Assembly: GCA_043228905.1 (NCBI GenBank)
Contig: JBHGNT010000008.1
Location: forward strand, 15,810,001 to 15,874,000
Reading direction: 5' to 3'
DNA from: Azolla caroliniana
Lineage: Eukaryota; Polypodiophyta
Length of the DNA stretch: 64,000 bases
In this document: positions 50,301 to 63,131 of the stretch, piece after piece
Layout: every line of letters begins with the position of its first letter
How positions within the stretch are numbered: the stretch's first letter is position 1
Program-made: the position numbers and the translations under genes
Notes under the pieces: model-generated
Told to the model about the DNA's origin: nothing
What the model saw: only the letters and a program-made list of their open reading frames with translations
The model's database searches: none

Positions 50301-53300
50301 CAAGAAATATTAGGTAAAGCGTATGATGCTAGGTTTTTCATTTCTTAAATGCACCAATAACACTAAATGTGTTATTATAGATTGTTGAATAAGATGTCAT
50401 ATACTCTAAGCTTTCTTATATGTAGTGCATTCCCGTCCTTTGTGAGACATGAGCACGTATTTTAGGAACCTCGAAGGTTGAGGAATATTTTATGGATCCT
50501 GTTCTCAATGCAGTTATCTCTTTGCTTTTTTGGATAAATTTTTTATTTATATCCAGACTATGGAGGCCAGTTTATTCAATTTTATAATTTTTTGGTCAGA
50601 GAGACAAAACATGCAAGATCAGCACCACAGATGATAGATATGTGGATGGTGAATATGGTGATGATGAAGACACTGATGATGAAATATCTATTGTCCTAAC
50701 TGATGTCACGAATGAGGTAATCTTGATAATCCACATGTTTGAGCTCTATAAAATCTTTGATGAGGTCACACGTACTATGAGTGTGGCTAATCCTAAGTAT
50801 TCACCTCTGAAATTTCTACAACATTTATTTTGAAGGACTACTTTGAGGCCTTAGAAGTGCTGAATCAACATGAATTTATTTCAAAGTCAAAATCAGAAGT
50901 TGACCTGGAAATCCTTGCAGAAAAGTTCGAATATAGTCAAGAGCCTCCTGAGGAAGGTGATTCAATCGATATAGAGAATCTATCTGAAGTTGAAACTGAA
51001 GATTATGAGCATCCTCGAACCAGGTTAGAAGGTTCCAGCTCCCTTTATCTGAGTGTTTAGAGGGTATGTATAGACTTGGCATTAAATATCATTTTTCATG
51101 CAGTAAAACTTTGGGAATGTATGGACAATATGTGTATCTTACAACCATATTTTAATGATCAGAAGAATATATCATTGCTCTCTGTGATGATTGCTTTTAG
51201 TTATAGGAATTCTTGGTATCTTGAGCTCTTGATTGCAACTAGTTCTTTGGGTTATTATGTTACATTGAAATTCCACCACAATAATATAACTATATTATGA
51301 AAGGAAGTGTGTGTGTGCAAATATGTCAAACTGATGCACTAGATTTTGTTATTCTCATTTTATAATGTAGGTTGCCTGCACCTAGGCCGTTACAAAGGGG
51401 CTTCAGCTTATGGAATGTCCTAAAGAATGCCATTGGGAAAGACTTGAATCATATCACAATGCCGGCTACAATCAATGAGCCACTTTCGGTATTACAGAGA
51501 TGTGCTGAGGAACTGCAATACTCGTAAGAGTCAGCTTTCTATTTATTAGCTATAGAATCAACCTTTCCAACCCTGTGAGGTAGGACTGTGTCCCTGTTTC
51601 TTGCAAGTATCATTGTATCATGGACACGTGGGCTTGCTTCGTAAGCCCACTTCTAGACAAAGTTGCATAGCTATCCACTGTAGGCATATTAACCTTGTAT
51701 AATATCATACTAAGTTTATGGGATATTATACCCTTTTTTGTTCCTGATGGTAATATCGTACTCCTACAGTTACTGTAACTTGAATTCCTTTTCCAGGTTG
51801 CTAACAATCTTTCTGAACTTGTTTACTTCTCTTCTTCTTTTTCTTTATGTTATTTTGAGCCAGAAATTTGCTTGAGAAAGCTTCACAACTTGATGATTCA
51901 ATTGCGCGGCTTGTCTGGGTCTCAGTATTCACATGTGCAACATATCATGGCTCACCTCACAGGGATGCTAAACCGTTCAATCCATTGTTGGGGGAAACAT
52001 ATGAATGGCAGGATGGCAGGTTGCGTTTCATTGCCGAACAGGTGGTTATGGGTGATTCATATGTGATAATATTCTTAAAAGTATCTGTCTTGTATTTCAA
52101 TTCATTACAGGACAATCTGTACTTAGACTGAAAATTTTGCAGGTGAGCCATCACCCGCCAATAATGGCCTTCCATTGTGACAATGTGGTGAATGACTTCT
52201 CCTTATATGGAGAAGTGGAGATCAAGAACAAATTCTGGGGAAAGAGTGTTGAGGTGATACATTTTGATTTATATCTGCATATACATGCATGCAGATGTGT
52301 CTTTTGAATGTTTTCATGTCAGAGTCCTATCCTTACATTTATTTTTTCTTTGGAAGAAACTAACTGGTGCTTTACTTTTATGAAACTAGGTTTTATTTGA
52401 GTTCAATACTTTCTGTGTTTTAGGTGAACTCAATAATTTTGCATGGGAAACTTTTAGGTTTTCCCAGTCGGCAATGTGCATTTGCGAATGTCAAGATTTG
52501 GAGATCATTTCACATGGAACAAGGTAACTACGTGTATACATAACATGGTGGTTGGGAAGCTGTGGATCGATAATTATGGGGAATGTGTGATTCGAAACCA
52601 TACAACTGGTGAAGAAAGTCGTATCCGCTTCCATAAAGCTAATAGCAAGGAGCAGGGACATATCACAGGAAAGGTAGAAAGATATCTTATGGGTCTTAGC
52701 TGATTTTGTTGCCTTTAAAATTGTAAATACACATAAAAAGCACCAAAATAACCCCAACTTGTTCAGTATTTACTCCGTACCATAAATGTGCAGAAAATGC
52801 CTTCTCTTTTAAAGGGGTATTCCAGTATCATTTGGTAACTTAGGAGGCCTTCTTGTAAATATTCAACAAGTTAGGGTATTTTGGTGTTTTCCCCTTGCAC
52901 AAATTTTTCGAAAGGCAACAGGATAAAGTATTGGTAATCCTTTTGTTGGAACACAAAATTAACGTTTTTTTCCACTTTTGGGTCTAAAATGATATTTTTT
53001 TGTACTTGCACAAATTTTTCTAAAGGTGACAGCATAAAGTATTGGTAATCCTTTTGTTGGAACACAAAACTAACGTTTTTTCCCACCCTATGGACCAAAC
53101 TTGCATGTGGGTTCTATCTAATTAAATTTATAAACATGTTCTGGTTTTTTGTTTCACTCTGTAGATTTGCGATAGCAATGGGGTCCTAAAATGTTCTATT
53201 CATGGAAATTACATGAAGGAGATATCAATAACTCCTGAGGCATCCTGGACTGTATATGATGAGGGGAGCAAATGCTTATGGAAATGCCCCTCTCCGCCTG

Positions 53301-53829
53301 AGGATTACCAACAACAATACTGCTTTTCGCAGTTCACTATTGGTCTCAATGGTATACAAATAATATAATGAAAAAATCCAACATACTCCTCAGTTTTCCT
53401 TTATTTTCCCAAATTCTCGAAACTTTTTGCTATCCCCAAATTTCCTTGGTCAATCCCCAAAAGGGAGAATGAAAAGAGGATTGCTCAAATATAATTTTGC
53501 TCAATTGAGAAAAAGGAGGATGAATTAACGATATATCTGAATATTTATAATTTCTCAAGTGGGACCGTGGTCTTGGGGAAATAAAGAAAACTTGGGCAAT
53601 ATTGTGGAATTGTTTTCCCACTTAATTAATCAAAAGCTTTACAAATTTCTTTGAAACTTTACACAGAATTGACACCTCAACTGAGTAATAAACTGCCACC
53701 GACGGATTCGAGATTTAGACCTGACCAGCGTGCACTGGTATGTTTACACTAATACGCACTTTGCACATGGGGATGACCACCAAGGAATGCAGAGTTTTTG
53801 AATAATAACAATATAATGCATTTATTTTA

Positions 53830-53861
<32 letters not shown>

Positions 53862-54391
53862 CTTGAGTTTTAAAAAGCAGTTATTTTGGTTGGCAATAGG
53901 AGGATGGGAACTTGGAGTTGGCAACACCTGAGAAAATCCGTTTGGAAGAAAAACAACGCGAAGCTTACAAGGGGAGGAAACAAAATCGACAAGAGTGGAG
54001 ATGCATGTGGTTTCAACAAGTAATTCAAACCCTCCAATATCTTATTTTATCTCAATATAGACTCCGTTCAGTACGACGATATTTTTTGTATTTTGTCGTG
54101 TTTCTTTATACTCTATTTTTTTGCAAGTGAATGTCAATACAACTATGTCTCCCTAACTAGGCTCTTTTTCTTCGTTCTTTCTTTCTTCATCGAGCCCCTA
54201 AGCAATACTAGTACTTTTTCTTCGTTCTTTCTTCATTGATATCACTAAGCAATACTAGTCTCTTTCAGAGGGTTGCAGGTGTGTCCCAAGTGAAGATGCA
54301 AGGTGATGAAGAACCGTCATGGGTCTTCAACAGGCTATACTGGGATGCACGCGATAGGATGGATTGGGAAGGCTGCCCTGATATCATGTGA
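47344..54391 (+). CDS. Oxysterol-binding-protein-related protein (ORP) with PH and ORD domains
   Basis: Sixteen exons: 47344-47685, 48230-48331, 48631-48744, 48821-48908, 48998-49761, 49916-50047, 50600-50716, 50836-51023, 51371-51523, 51864-52041, 52143-52253, 52458-52673, 53165-53351, 53667-53737, 53900-54019 and 54269-54391. All introns are GT-AG, phases agree throughout, and the product is about 1001 residues. The PH domain spans residues ~70-165 (GWVVLWEGRFKRWKCRWFSA; GKERQLKIRRGSQIYYLRTL). A coiled coil follows (RLAEEWRQQEIEVKRRIAER). The lipid-binding ORD contains KPFNPLLGETYE, the family signature EQ|VSHHPP split between exons 10 and 11 (residues 725-732), WNKVTTCIHNMVVGKLWIDN, LPPTDSRFRPDQRALE and the end LYWDARDRMDWEGCPDI. 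ORPs exchange sterols and phosphoinositides at membrane contacts. Exon 5 (764 nt) is a large, poorly conserved linker. The start at 47344 is the first ATG of the PH-containing frame. Confidence 0.9.
49768..49801. repeat. CT-rich tract at the 5' end of ORP intron 5
   Basis: TCTCTCTC runs begin six bases after the proposed donor GAG|GTTCTGAATC (49762). Confidence 0.7.
52897..53090. repeat. Direct duplication (period 111 bp) in ORP intron 12
   Basis: GCACAAATTTTTC...AGCATAAAGTATTGGTAATC recurs at 52897 and 53008, followed by TTTTGTTGGAACACAAAA in both. Confidence 0.85.
53829..53857. repeat. (GT)n microsatellite in ORP intron 14
   Basis: About 13 GT units, followed by ATATAC. Confidence 0.9.
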
Positions 54392-55709
54392 TGTTTCCAC
54401 TTCACAACCGGACATATTCTGGAACGAGTCATGTCTATTAAGCCACAAGAAGTACATGGATATTACACATTTGTTCCGAAGCATATATATTCATTTCCAT
54501 AGCAAAGGGCATCGAGAGTACACTCTTCCAAGAAATTTGTGATATAATTTACCATCCATTTCTGTGCCTTTGCAAAGATCTCACAATAACAATATTATCC
54601 CTCTCAACTCACAACATTCATATATACATAATCCTGTCTCAACAATACCCATTCCATAGAGTGAAAATGATTTGTTCACATTGTTTACTCTACATATAAA
54701 GCAAGACTAGTATGTAGACTACCCAAAGATTTATAGATTCAAATTAACCACACACAAGAATATATTTGTCAATGCCTGCCCAAACCTCCCAATTTGGCCC
54801 CTCTTCAAAATACTACATAAATGAAATATTCTAAAGTTTCAAGGCTTTTAGATTTAGTTTATTTGGAGACTTCATTCATGTGAGTTTTATGTGTCGTAAG
54901 GGGTTTGCCAAGGATGTTAAGTGTATGCAAAAATGTCCCCACCACATTTAATTGCTCAATCAACCTGTTTTCTAATCTTAGAAGTTAAAAACATCACAAT
55001 ATCCACTACCATGAAGGTAAAAAATTGCAAATCATAGTTTACAATCATTTTTAAGTTTATGTTCATAATCGTAACTTGTAAGAATTCTAAAGATTATAAC
55101 TACAGAAAATGATGGTAAAAAATCTATATGATACTTGAGAGTTCTTAATTGTTAGTAATGTCGAGAGATCGACAATGGCTTAGTTCAAGCTTGAATTGAG
55201 CTGTTAAATCATTTATAAAATGTTTGGTGGTTTTGTTTTGTTTGGTTTAGGCGTGACCTTTGTGAATCGGTTTTGAGATCGGTTTGGAAAGGTTCAAGCT
55301 GAACTGAACCAAATTGGGCCAAACCGATTGAGGCTAAATGGTTTGTCCAAATTGGTTTAGGTGCAACTTGGTTTGAGTTTGAAAACTTCTAAAGAGGTTA
55401 AGGCTTAACCAGTTTAGTTTGGACAAGGCCAAATTAGTTAAGCCAAAACCGTACCGTTGTCGATTCCTAACAATGTCCTAAAGTCTTTACCATTTGTCCT
55501 ATAGTCATTGATGAGATTAATTTCTTGTAAACATGCAAAACTATATCTTAAGCGTTAATTTTTCATAATGGATTTTAGTGTATGGCAATCAATTTATTGA
55601 TTATCATAAGAATTAAGGCAACTCTCATAGGGCCATGACATGTGCCAACACAATCATGATGACCTGAGAGCCTAGGTTTTGCAATTATATAATGAGTAGA
55701 TAACCGCAT
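54392..55709. other. 3' flank of the ORP gene, no gene seen
   Basis: AT-rich, with no coding signal. 55190-55460 contains many loose repeats of AAATTGGTTTAGG/GGTTTGG phrases. Confidence 0.45.
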
Positions 55710-56218
55710 TGACTTAGGGTGGACAACCTTCTTTGTTGGAATGCTATGAGACACACCAATGCTTGCAATGAGGTTCTTGATATCATAACATTGTGTTGAT
55801 TGCATATGAGTTACGTTTCTATCTAATATTTGATGGTGTTCATAATCTGTGTTAGGTTCTTTACTTCGGATTGGCTTAGAGTGGACAATCTTCATTGTTG
55901 AAAGCTAATGGTTGTAGTGAGGATATTGATATCATAACGATATGTTGGTTGCATCCGAGGTACATTTCTATGTAATAGTTGATGCTATGGGAAGTCGATG
56001 GTGTTTATGATCTATCTTAGTTCCTTTACTCCAAGTTGACTTAGAGTGGACAACCTTCTTTGTTGGAATGCTATGAGACGTCTACCAATGGTTGTAGTGA
56101 GGATCTTGATATCATAGCACCGTGTTGTTTGCATCTACGTTATGTTTCTAAGTAGCATTTGATGGTATGGGAAGTCGATGGTGTTTATGATCCATCTTAG
56201 TTACTTTACTTTGGATTG
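55710..56218. repeat. Three diverged tandem copies of a ~162-182 bp unit
   Basis: Units begin TGACTTAGGGTGGACAACCT (55710), TGGCTTAGAGTGGACAATCT (55872) and TGACTTAGAGTGGACAACCT (56037). Shared later phrases are CAATGGTTGTAGTGAGGAT, GATATCATA and GGGAAGTCGATGGTGTTTATGATC. Confidence 0.85.
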
Positions 56219-57650
56219 TAAAAATGCACATCATCTATATCCATATGGATATCTTCACGAAATTGACATGTCATATAAAACATTTCTACCTAACAAACAT
56301 ACATAAAAATAACACCTTGACTAAGTTGCTAAGCATATGTATATAGTTTCGTAAATTTGATGTGCGTGAGTCATAAGCTAGTGTCCCACAATACTAAAAA
56401 GTATGTTGTTAGCGACACAAACACATCTTTAATTGTGTTGCTTTAGTACTATTATTGTGCGATGCAGTTAACGACCCATTACAATGCTATTTGCACATCA
56501 CATTGCAATGTATCTTGAAGAGTTGCATAGCAACACTATCGTGATGTGGCGTGGCCAAAGGTAGAAAAGAGGAAAAGAAAGGGGGCTCAAGATTGTACAT
56601 CTATACTTATGAAAATATTTAATTTATTATAATAAATAAAGGTGAATAACCTATTGGTTAGAGCTATTGACCTTGTGCTATTAAGGACTAAGTATTCTCT
56701 CTTTATTTTCAAAGCAAAAAGGGAATAAAAGCATTAAATGTCGAAATTAGGCAACTCTTTTCCATAAAAGGAAGAGAAGAGGGCTTATTTCGGGTTGCCC
56801 ATTTTGTGTCTTGGAGCATACCATTAGGGTTTTATTTTCCTCTTCTTTGTAAGGATCTAAAGCTCTTCTTCTCCTTGTTCTCAAGCGTACCTTGAGACCG
56901 ATTTGTTAGCGAGCGCCATTACGTGTTCGTGGATTCAATGAAAAGGTTAGGCAAACTCGCGTGTTGTTCGCGAGGACGAAGTGGCCCAAGAACACTACTC
57001 AATGTGAGGCATCGTAGCGTTAGGAGGTAGTTGTGGTCTTGACGACCCACTTGACTAACACCTTCATTGAAAACTTGGTTTACTTCCCAACTTTTGTTTC
57101 CATTTAAACTTAATGGTTATCCTCTGATTGTTCATTGTATCACTTCTCGTTACCACCACTGTACCTATTCACTATGAACATTTTGTAACCGTATTTTGTT
57201 AAAGGGATTTTCTTTTGTAATCTAGTGTTTTTGGCCTACAAAGTGGCACCTTTGGTCTTAATATTGTGCAATCTCTTCGTAATCTCATGTATTGTTGTGT
57301 TAATTGCATATTTTGATCCTAACCTCATGCGTTAATCCTTGTCTCATTGGTCACTCCCTTTGACTCTAGGAGCTTTCGATTCTAGCAAACCTTCAATTTT
57401 GAAGAGCCTTTGACTTCGATCGTGTACAAAGTGGATCAAGCCCTTATGCTCACAACATCATTGTGGCTATGCTTGTTTAATTGTTACACATCACAAATTC
57501 GAGGTGACCAACGGGGATAACAAAAGAAAAATTGTTGAAAAAGGATGGTGACTACGTCATTCTCACAAAAAATGTGAGGACAACCACCAAGATCCTTACC
57601 CCGAAAGACAACCATTGATCAAGTAATATCACGTAACAAATTCCGAATAC
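56219..57650. other. Non-coding stretch, possible SINE or LTR remnants
   Basis: Near 56644-56710 the order AATAACCTATTGGTTAGAGC ... AAGGACTAAGTATTCTC resembles the A/B-box layout of the SINE-like segment at 40534, but weakly. 56860-57540 has LTR-like phrases (GACCAACGGGGATAAC) without coding sequence. Confidence 0.3.
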
Positions 57651-57902
57651 ACACATATATGTTTATGACATGTATACGATCAAATATATATACATATGAT
57701 CACATATATATAAAAGAATTATTGACAAAACATAAACCAACAAATGATGTAATCGAGATATGTAATCGAGGCATATCGCCTCTATGCACATGCAACATCC
57801 AAAAAAAAAGAGTGAACATAATACGCAATCTTACACATACGACACATATCGCATTATCCAATATATGACAATTGAGGTATTGACCTCATACGCATATGTA
57901 AC
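57651..57902. repeat. Short-period repeats flanking the Copia insertion (left side)
   Basis: Phrases such as GAGGTATTGACCTCATACGCATATGTAACAT (57873) recur to the right of the Copia at 63543 and 63598 (GAGGTATTGACCTCTTACTC; GAGGTATTGACCACATATAC). The element therefore landed within a pre-existing tandem array. Confidence 0.7.
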
Positions 57903-57907
57903 ATAAG

Positions 57908-58290
57908 TGTTGAGAGACAAGCTCAACATTGGCCGGATCGGCTGAAGAAGCCGAGGACCGGATCGGTTGGGACCGATCGGTTAGGCCGAGTGCGTAAACT
58001 GGGAGGTCGTTAGGAAAGATATTCCGTGAGGAATATATTTGGGAGTTAGTGTAGGAGTTCTTGATGAGCATTGAAGTACTGTCAGTACTTCGGTCAGTCC
58101 TTCTAGGACTTGTATAAAAGTGTTCACTGAGCATGTCTTATGTACAGACTGAGTATTATTGTTGAATATAGTTCTTGTGTTCTCTCTCTGTCTCTCCCGC
58201 GTATACTGCGTAAGCTCAAGCTCCCCATTAAACCTGAGTTTTCTTCCTTTTGTTCGGTCTTATACTTGCTTCCGCACGTTACTTTTTATA
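57908..58290 (+). repeat. 5' LTR of the 58-kb Copia
   Basis: 383 bp, starting TGTTGAGAGACAA and ending ACTTTTTATA. A TATA box lies in TTGTATAAAAGTG (58108-58120). It differs from the 3' LTR at nine positions, eight of them transitions, with no indel. Confidence 0.95.
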
Positions 58291-58362
58291 TGGTATCAGA
58301 GCGCGAGGGTTGAGAACCTCTCTGCAGCCGACACAACTTGACGAAGAAGAACAAGCAGAACG

Positions 58363-59637
58363 ATGGATAGAGGCATGGCGAGCTCGCTTCCAACAGAGAA
58401 GCTCGACAGAACCAACTATGCGTCTTGGTCCTACAAGATGCACCAGTACATGCTCGGGCACGGCTACTGGAGTTATGTCGAAGGAGCTAATGACGCGGCA
58501 CCCGAATCGACACACAGAGACTTCCCGTCGTGGGAGCAATCGGCGAGCAGGGTATTATACTGCTTCGCGTCGTGTGTGGGCGAACAACTATTGAGCTATG
58601 TTCGGGATGCAAAGACGCCGAAGGGTGCGTGGGAAAATCTGAAGAAGATTTTCGCTGCGAGCACCACAACCAGGAAGCTTCAGCTCCGACAGGAGTTGAG
58701 CAACCTACGACAACGCGACTTGTCGGTGGCGGACTATACCTCGAAGATCAAGGATATCTGCGACTCCCTCGCCTCCTTAGAGGTGAACATCGAGGAGAGT
58801 GAGATGGTCCAGATCTGTCTCGGAGGTTTGACGTCGAAGTTCGGAGCGTTCCGAACAGGTGTGTGTACCCGGGAGAATACGCCGTCCTTTTTCGACTTAC
58901 AGTCAATGCTCCTGGTAGAGGAGAACCACGCGGGTGCGTCTACAAGCACGCACACCGACAACAAAATGCTGTACACGGAGGGAGATAGGCCCCGTGGATG
59001 TGGAGGACGAGGCGAGTCGGCGTGCAATGGAGGCGGCCGACGAGATCAGGGAAGAATGCACCGAAGTGATGCCGACAGCAACTCCGAACCCTTCGGAAAC
59101 AGGGGGAGTCAAAGCGATGAGAACCGGCAAGGGAAGTCTATCGCGGAGTGCTGGTACTGTGGCAAGAAAGGCCACAGGGAAAGTGAGTGCTGGAAGAAGC
59201 GCGCCGATTCGGAGAGAACTGGTTCTGGGAGCGGCTCCAGACATACCGACAAGGGAAATCGGCAGCGATCGCACTACGCCGAAGACTTCGGGAGAGTCGA
59301 AGCAAACTCAATGAAACAGACCACCCCGAGATCGGACGAGGTGTGGTACGTAGACTCCGGCGCATCAAACCACATGACGAGCCATAAGGAGTGGTTCTCG
59401 TACCTTGAAAAACCGATACAACCTGGAGTAGTCGCAACAGGAGACGACACTCCGCATCCGATCGCGAATGTCGGAGAAGTTCCCCTTAGCCATGTCGGGC
59501 AGAAAGGGAAACTCATGAACGTGCTGCACGTTCCACAATCACGAAAAACCTGGTCTCGGTCGGACAGATCGTTGACCAAGGGATGGAGGTTCGGTTTACA
59601 CACCTCAGGTGCTTCATTGAGGAAGAAGGCCGTGTGA
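58363..59637 (+). pseudogene. Copia gag and protease
   Basis: Gag begins at MDRGMASSLPTEKLDRTNYA; the second Met at 58375 matches the start of the older minus-strand copy. It includes AKTPKGAWENLKKIF, RQRDLSVADYTSKIKDICDS and a CCHC knuckle CWYCGKKGHRESEC (~59149-59190). Protease has an intact DSGA in VWYVDSGASNHMTSH (~59342-59386). After NVLHVP the frame shifts: compared with the older copy one base is missing at 59531-59541, so the last ~30 codons are out of frame. Confidence 0.9.
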
Positions 59638-61007
59638 TTGCGCAAGGGCGCAGAGACGGGAGGATGTTCATCCTCGACTCCACTGACGGCGGCACCGCAA
59701 TGTTCGCGAAGGGACAAAAGACCGAGTCGGACATCGACTTGTGGCACAAGCGGATTGGCCACGTCAACTACAAGCGGCTTCAAGATCTGCAATCGAAACA
59801 GGTAGTGTTCGGATTGCCCAAATTTAGTGGCCGAAAGGCACAAATTTGTGAAGCCTACCAACTCGGGAAGCAACACCGACTTCCTTTCCCCAACGAGCGG
59901 AACCGGAGCCGGAACAAGCTCGACCTTATACACTCCGATGTGTGGGGGCCGGCACAAAACGTTAGTCTTGGCGGGAGCCGATATTTCGTCTCCTTCATCG
60001 ACGACCACACGCGGCACACGTGGATCTACCTCATTGAGAGGAAGAGCGAAGTCTTCGACTGTTTCCGTGACCTCAAAGGGTTCGTGGAAACGGAAACAGG
60101 ACGGAAGATCAAGTGCTTGCGGTCGGATGGCGGAAAAGAGTACTTTTCCGGTCAATTCAACGGTTATCTACAACAAATGGGAATTCGCCGCGAATTCAGT
60201 TGTAGATACACGCCGGAGCAGAACGGCGTGGCCGAGAGGAAGAATCGGTCAGTTGTGGAAGCGGCACGGGCAATGCTGGAGGAGAAGAGCTTGCCCAAGT
60301 TCTATTGGGCCGAGGCGGTAAGGACCGCGGTATACATCCAGAACCGGATCGGAGACAAAGTGTCGGCGCACGAGCTATATTTTGGAACGAAGCCGAACTT
60401 GCGACACTTGAGGGTGTTCGGTAGCATTGCGTATGTGCATGTATCGAAGGAGAAAAGGAGGAAGCTGGATGCAAAGGCTGAGGAATGCATCTTGGTCGGT
60501 TACTCGGACGAGCAGAAGGGTTATAAGTGCTATAACCCTCGCACCAAACAAGCGCGTGTTAGCCGCGACGTTGTGTTTGACGAGTCCGTGTCCTGGTACC
60601 AGCTCCCGACTCCGAACCCCAACTCCAATCCGAGCTCTGACGATGAGGTTAGCGAGGCCGAGATGCCTCCGCATGAGCCCGAAATCGAGACCCGCGAAGA
60701 GAGTCCGATTTCACTCCGTTTAAGTGGACCGATTGGACGACTGAGTCAGTACGACCAGTCCGATGAAGAGCCGACGAGTAGTGGAGACTCGGCCGTGCAT
60801 TCCCCGCGTAGGAAGCCGAGGAGACGGCTTACGCGCAAAGAGAAAGGGAAGAAGAAGGTGTCGGATTCCGGCATGGATAAGAAAAAGTCAGACCGACACG
60901 AGTCCGACTCCGAGGGAACCAATGACGGGTCTTTAAAGGTGAAGACCGCGTCGACCGAGAAGGCCTCGACATCGGCTAATGAGAGATTACGCCGATCTAC
61001 CCGCTAG
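59583..61007 (+). pseudogene. Copia integrase and linker
   Basis: It begins downstream of the frameshift. The HHCC finger is HKRIGHVNYKRLQ ... ICEAYQLGKQ, where the last Cys of the CxxC pair is Tyr (TAC at 59857-59859); the older copy keeps CGAC. The core has HSDVWGP, FIDDHTRHTWIY, RSDGGKEYFS and PEQNGVAERKNRSVVEAAR, so D-D-E is present. A ~120-residue acidic/basic Ser-rich linker follows. An in-frame TAG at 61005-61007 separates it from RT, and the frame resumes in the same phase. Confidence 0.9.
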
Positions 61008-61019
61008 AAGAATCCTGTT

Positions 61020-62297
61020 TTGCGGTTTGGATACAACGAGTACATGGCGCATCATTATGCGTACATGACCCGTGTAGTGGAAGTGCGTGAGCCGGAGAAC
61101 TACGCAGAAGCGGTTAAAGACGCGAATTGGCGTGCCGCGATGGAGGAAGAGATGCACGCATTGGCGGAGAACGAGACCTGGGACCTGGTTGACGCACCAA
61201 CAGGGGTAAAACCAATCGGGTGTAGGTGGGTGTACAAGGTCAAGTACAACACCGATGGCTCGGTCAACCGGTACAAGGCTCGGCTAGTGGCAAAGGGCTA
61301 CGTGCAAAAACACGACATCGACTACGATGAGACGTTTGCGCCTGTCGCGAAAATGATGACTGTCCGTGTTTTGCTCGCAGTAGCTGCGGCGAAGGGGTGG
61401 CACTTACATCAGATGGATGTAAAGAATGCATTCCTACAAGGTGACCTTAAGGAACAGGTGTACATGGTACAGACCCCCGGATTTCACTCCGGAACGAACT
61501 CCTCGGCAGTATGCCGACTGAAGAAGTCCCTTTACGGACTAAAGCAAGCCCCGCATGCCTGGAACGCAAAGATCACGCAACAACTGCGTCGGATGGGCTT
61601 CGTCACGTCAAAATCGGACTCTTCCCTGTTCATCCGGAAAGGTCGACTCGGACCAGTTAGTATTTTACTATATGTTGATGACTTGGTCATCACCGGCGCC
61701 GACCTAGGTGAAATCAACCGCGTCAAACTCCAACTTGCGGCATCGTTCGACATGAAGGATCTGGGGGACCTTCATTACTTCCTCGGGATCGAAGTGATCC
61801 GTACCCTCGAAGGCATATTGATCAGCCAACGTCATTACGTGTTGGGTATGCTCTTCAAACTCGGGATGGCCAACTGTAAGTCCGTCTCGACTCCTCTGGA
61901 CAGAACCATCAAGCTTCGTCCCGATACGGGAAAGGTATGCGACCCGACGAGGTTCCGGCAAATTGTCGAAAGCCTCATATACTTGACCATCACCCGACCC
62001 GACCTCAGTTATCCGGTCGGGGTGATCAATCAATTCATGGCGCGACCTACCGAGGAGCACCTTCAGTGTGCGCAACGCGTACTGCGATACATAAGTGGCA
62101 CTAAGGACCGAGGACTACTATATCGGACCGGTGCAGCCGCGCAGTTAGTTGGCTACACCGATGCTGATTGGGCTGGCAACGCCGCCGATCGCCGATCCAC
62201 GTCTGGATACGCGTTCTCCCTCAGGAGTGCCGCGATCACATGGAGCAGTAAGAAGCAGCCGACAGTTGCACTGTCGAGCACCAAAGCTGAGTACTGA
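61020..62297 (+). pseudogene. Copia reverse transcriptase and RNase H
   Basis: RT: CRWVYKVKYNTDGSVNRYKA, RLVAKGYVQKHDIDYDETFA, WHLHQMDVKNAFLQG, catalytic YVDD (61671-61682) and LHYFLGIEVIRT. RNase H: YTDADWAGNAADRRSTSGYA and STKAEY. The frame stops at TGA (62295-62297). The codon context suits a former CGA, a CpG-type decay. All RT catalytic residues are intact. Confidence 0.92.
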
Positions 62298-62330
62298 GGA
62301 GCGGTTGCCGCAACATGCGAAGCCATATGG

Positions 62331-62945
62331 TTGAAGCGGCTACTTAAGGACCTGCACGTGGAGGTGTTAGATCCGACGACGATCTACTGCGACAACCTCA
62401 GCAGCATCCAGCTCGCGAAGAACCCCGTTTTCCACGCACGGACCAAGCACATTGAGGTGCATTACCATTTCGTACGTGAGCGTGTCCTTTCCGGTGAAGT
62501 CGAACTTCAGTACGTGCCGACGGATCGGCAGACTGCCGACATCTTCACAAAGCCGCTTGGTCTGGACAAGTTGCGGCAATTCTCAGGTGCGCTCGGGTTG
62601 CGTCACCTCGATGTGCCATACTTGAGGGGGAGAACAGTCCCGAACGACCAAGCAAGGCAACAGGAAAGGAGCGGAGACCGCGACACCGAGTCCGAGTCGG
62701 TTGACTCGGTTGTCGAGTTCGAGTTCGGATCGGCTGAAGAAGCCGAGGGGAGCAGCCGAAGGAGAGAGCCGATGCCAACCACGCATGGGGGAGATGATGC
62801 AATCAAGGACGAGAAGACCGAAGACGAGTTGGAGACAACCAACTCGGACGAGAGCGAAAACCGATCGGAAGTAGCCGAGTCGGTTCGGATGTTTGATTCA
62901 GACACGTTGAATCAACCGAGGCCCAAGCGGAAGAAAAGGCAGTAG
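62331..62945 (+). pseudogene. Copia Pol C terminus with an acidic extension
   Basis: Same phase as the frame ending at 62297. The first ~80 codons finish RNase H (YCDNLSSIQLAKNPVFHART, KHIEVHYHFVRERV, VPTDRQTADIFTKPL, LGLRHLD). A further ~110 codons continue beyond the usual Copia end: RGRTVPNDQARQQERSG, then an acidic Ser/Glu/Asp-rich tract and the basic end RPKRKKRQ, stopping at TAG. The piece FGSAEEAEG is encoded by DNA resembling the LTR phrase CGGATCGGCTGAAGAAGCCG. Confidence 0.85.
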
Positions 62946-63131
62946 AAGAAGTGTCGACACCGCAACAACAGAAGAGCTGATAAGGGTCACATGAGCAGAC
63001 AAGCCGACCGTAAGGGTCGAAGCGCGTAGAGTCGAACAGGTCGAGGAGCGCGAGCAAGGCGTGAAGCGAGGAGGAACCGGAGCTGTGAGCCCGAGGATCC
63101 CGAAGCGCCTTGAGTTGAGCTTGAGGGGGAG

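Noticed and set aside
54303-54542. 79-codon frame overlapping the last ORP exon
   Set aside because: Out of frame with the exon whose end LYWDARDRMDWEGCPDI is diagnostic of ORPs.
59274-60155. Minus-strand 293-codon frame opposite the 58-kb Copia
   Set aside because: Antisense shadow of a GC-rich coding region; no family match, while the plus strand is clearly integrase.
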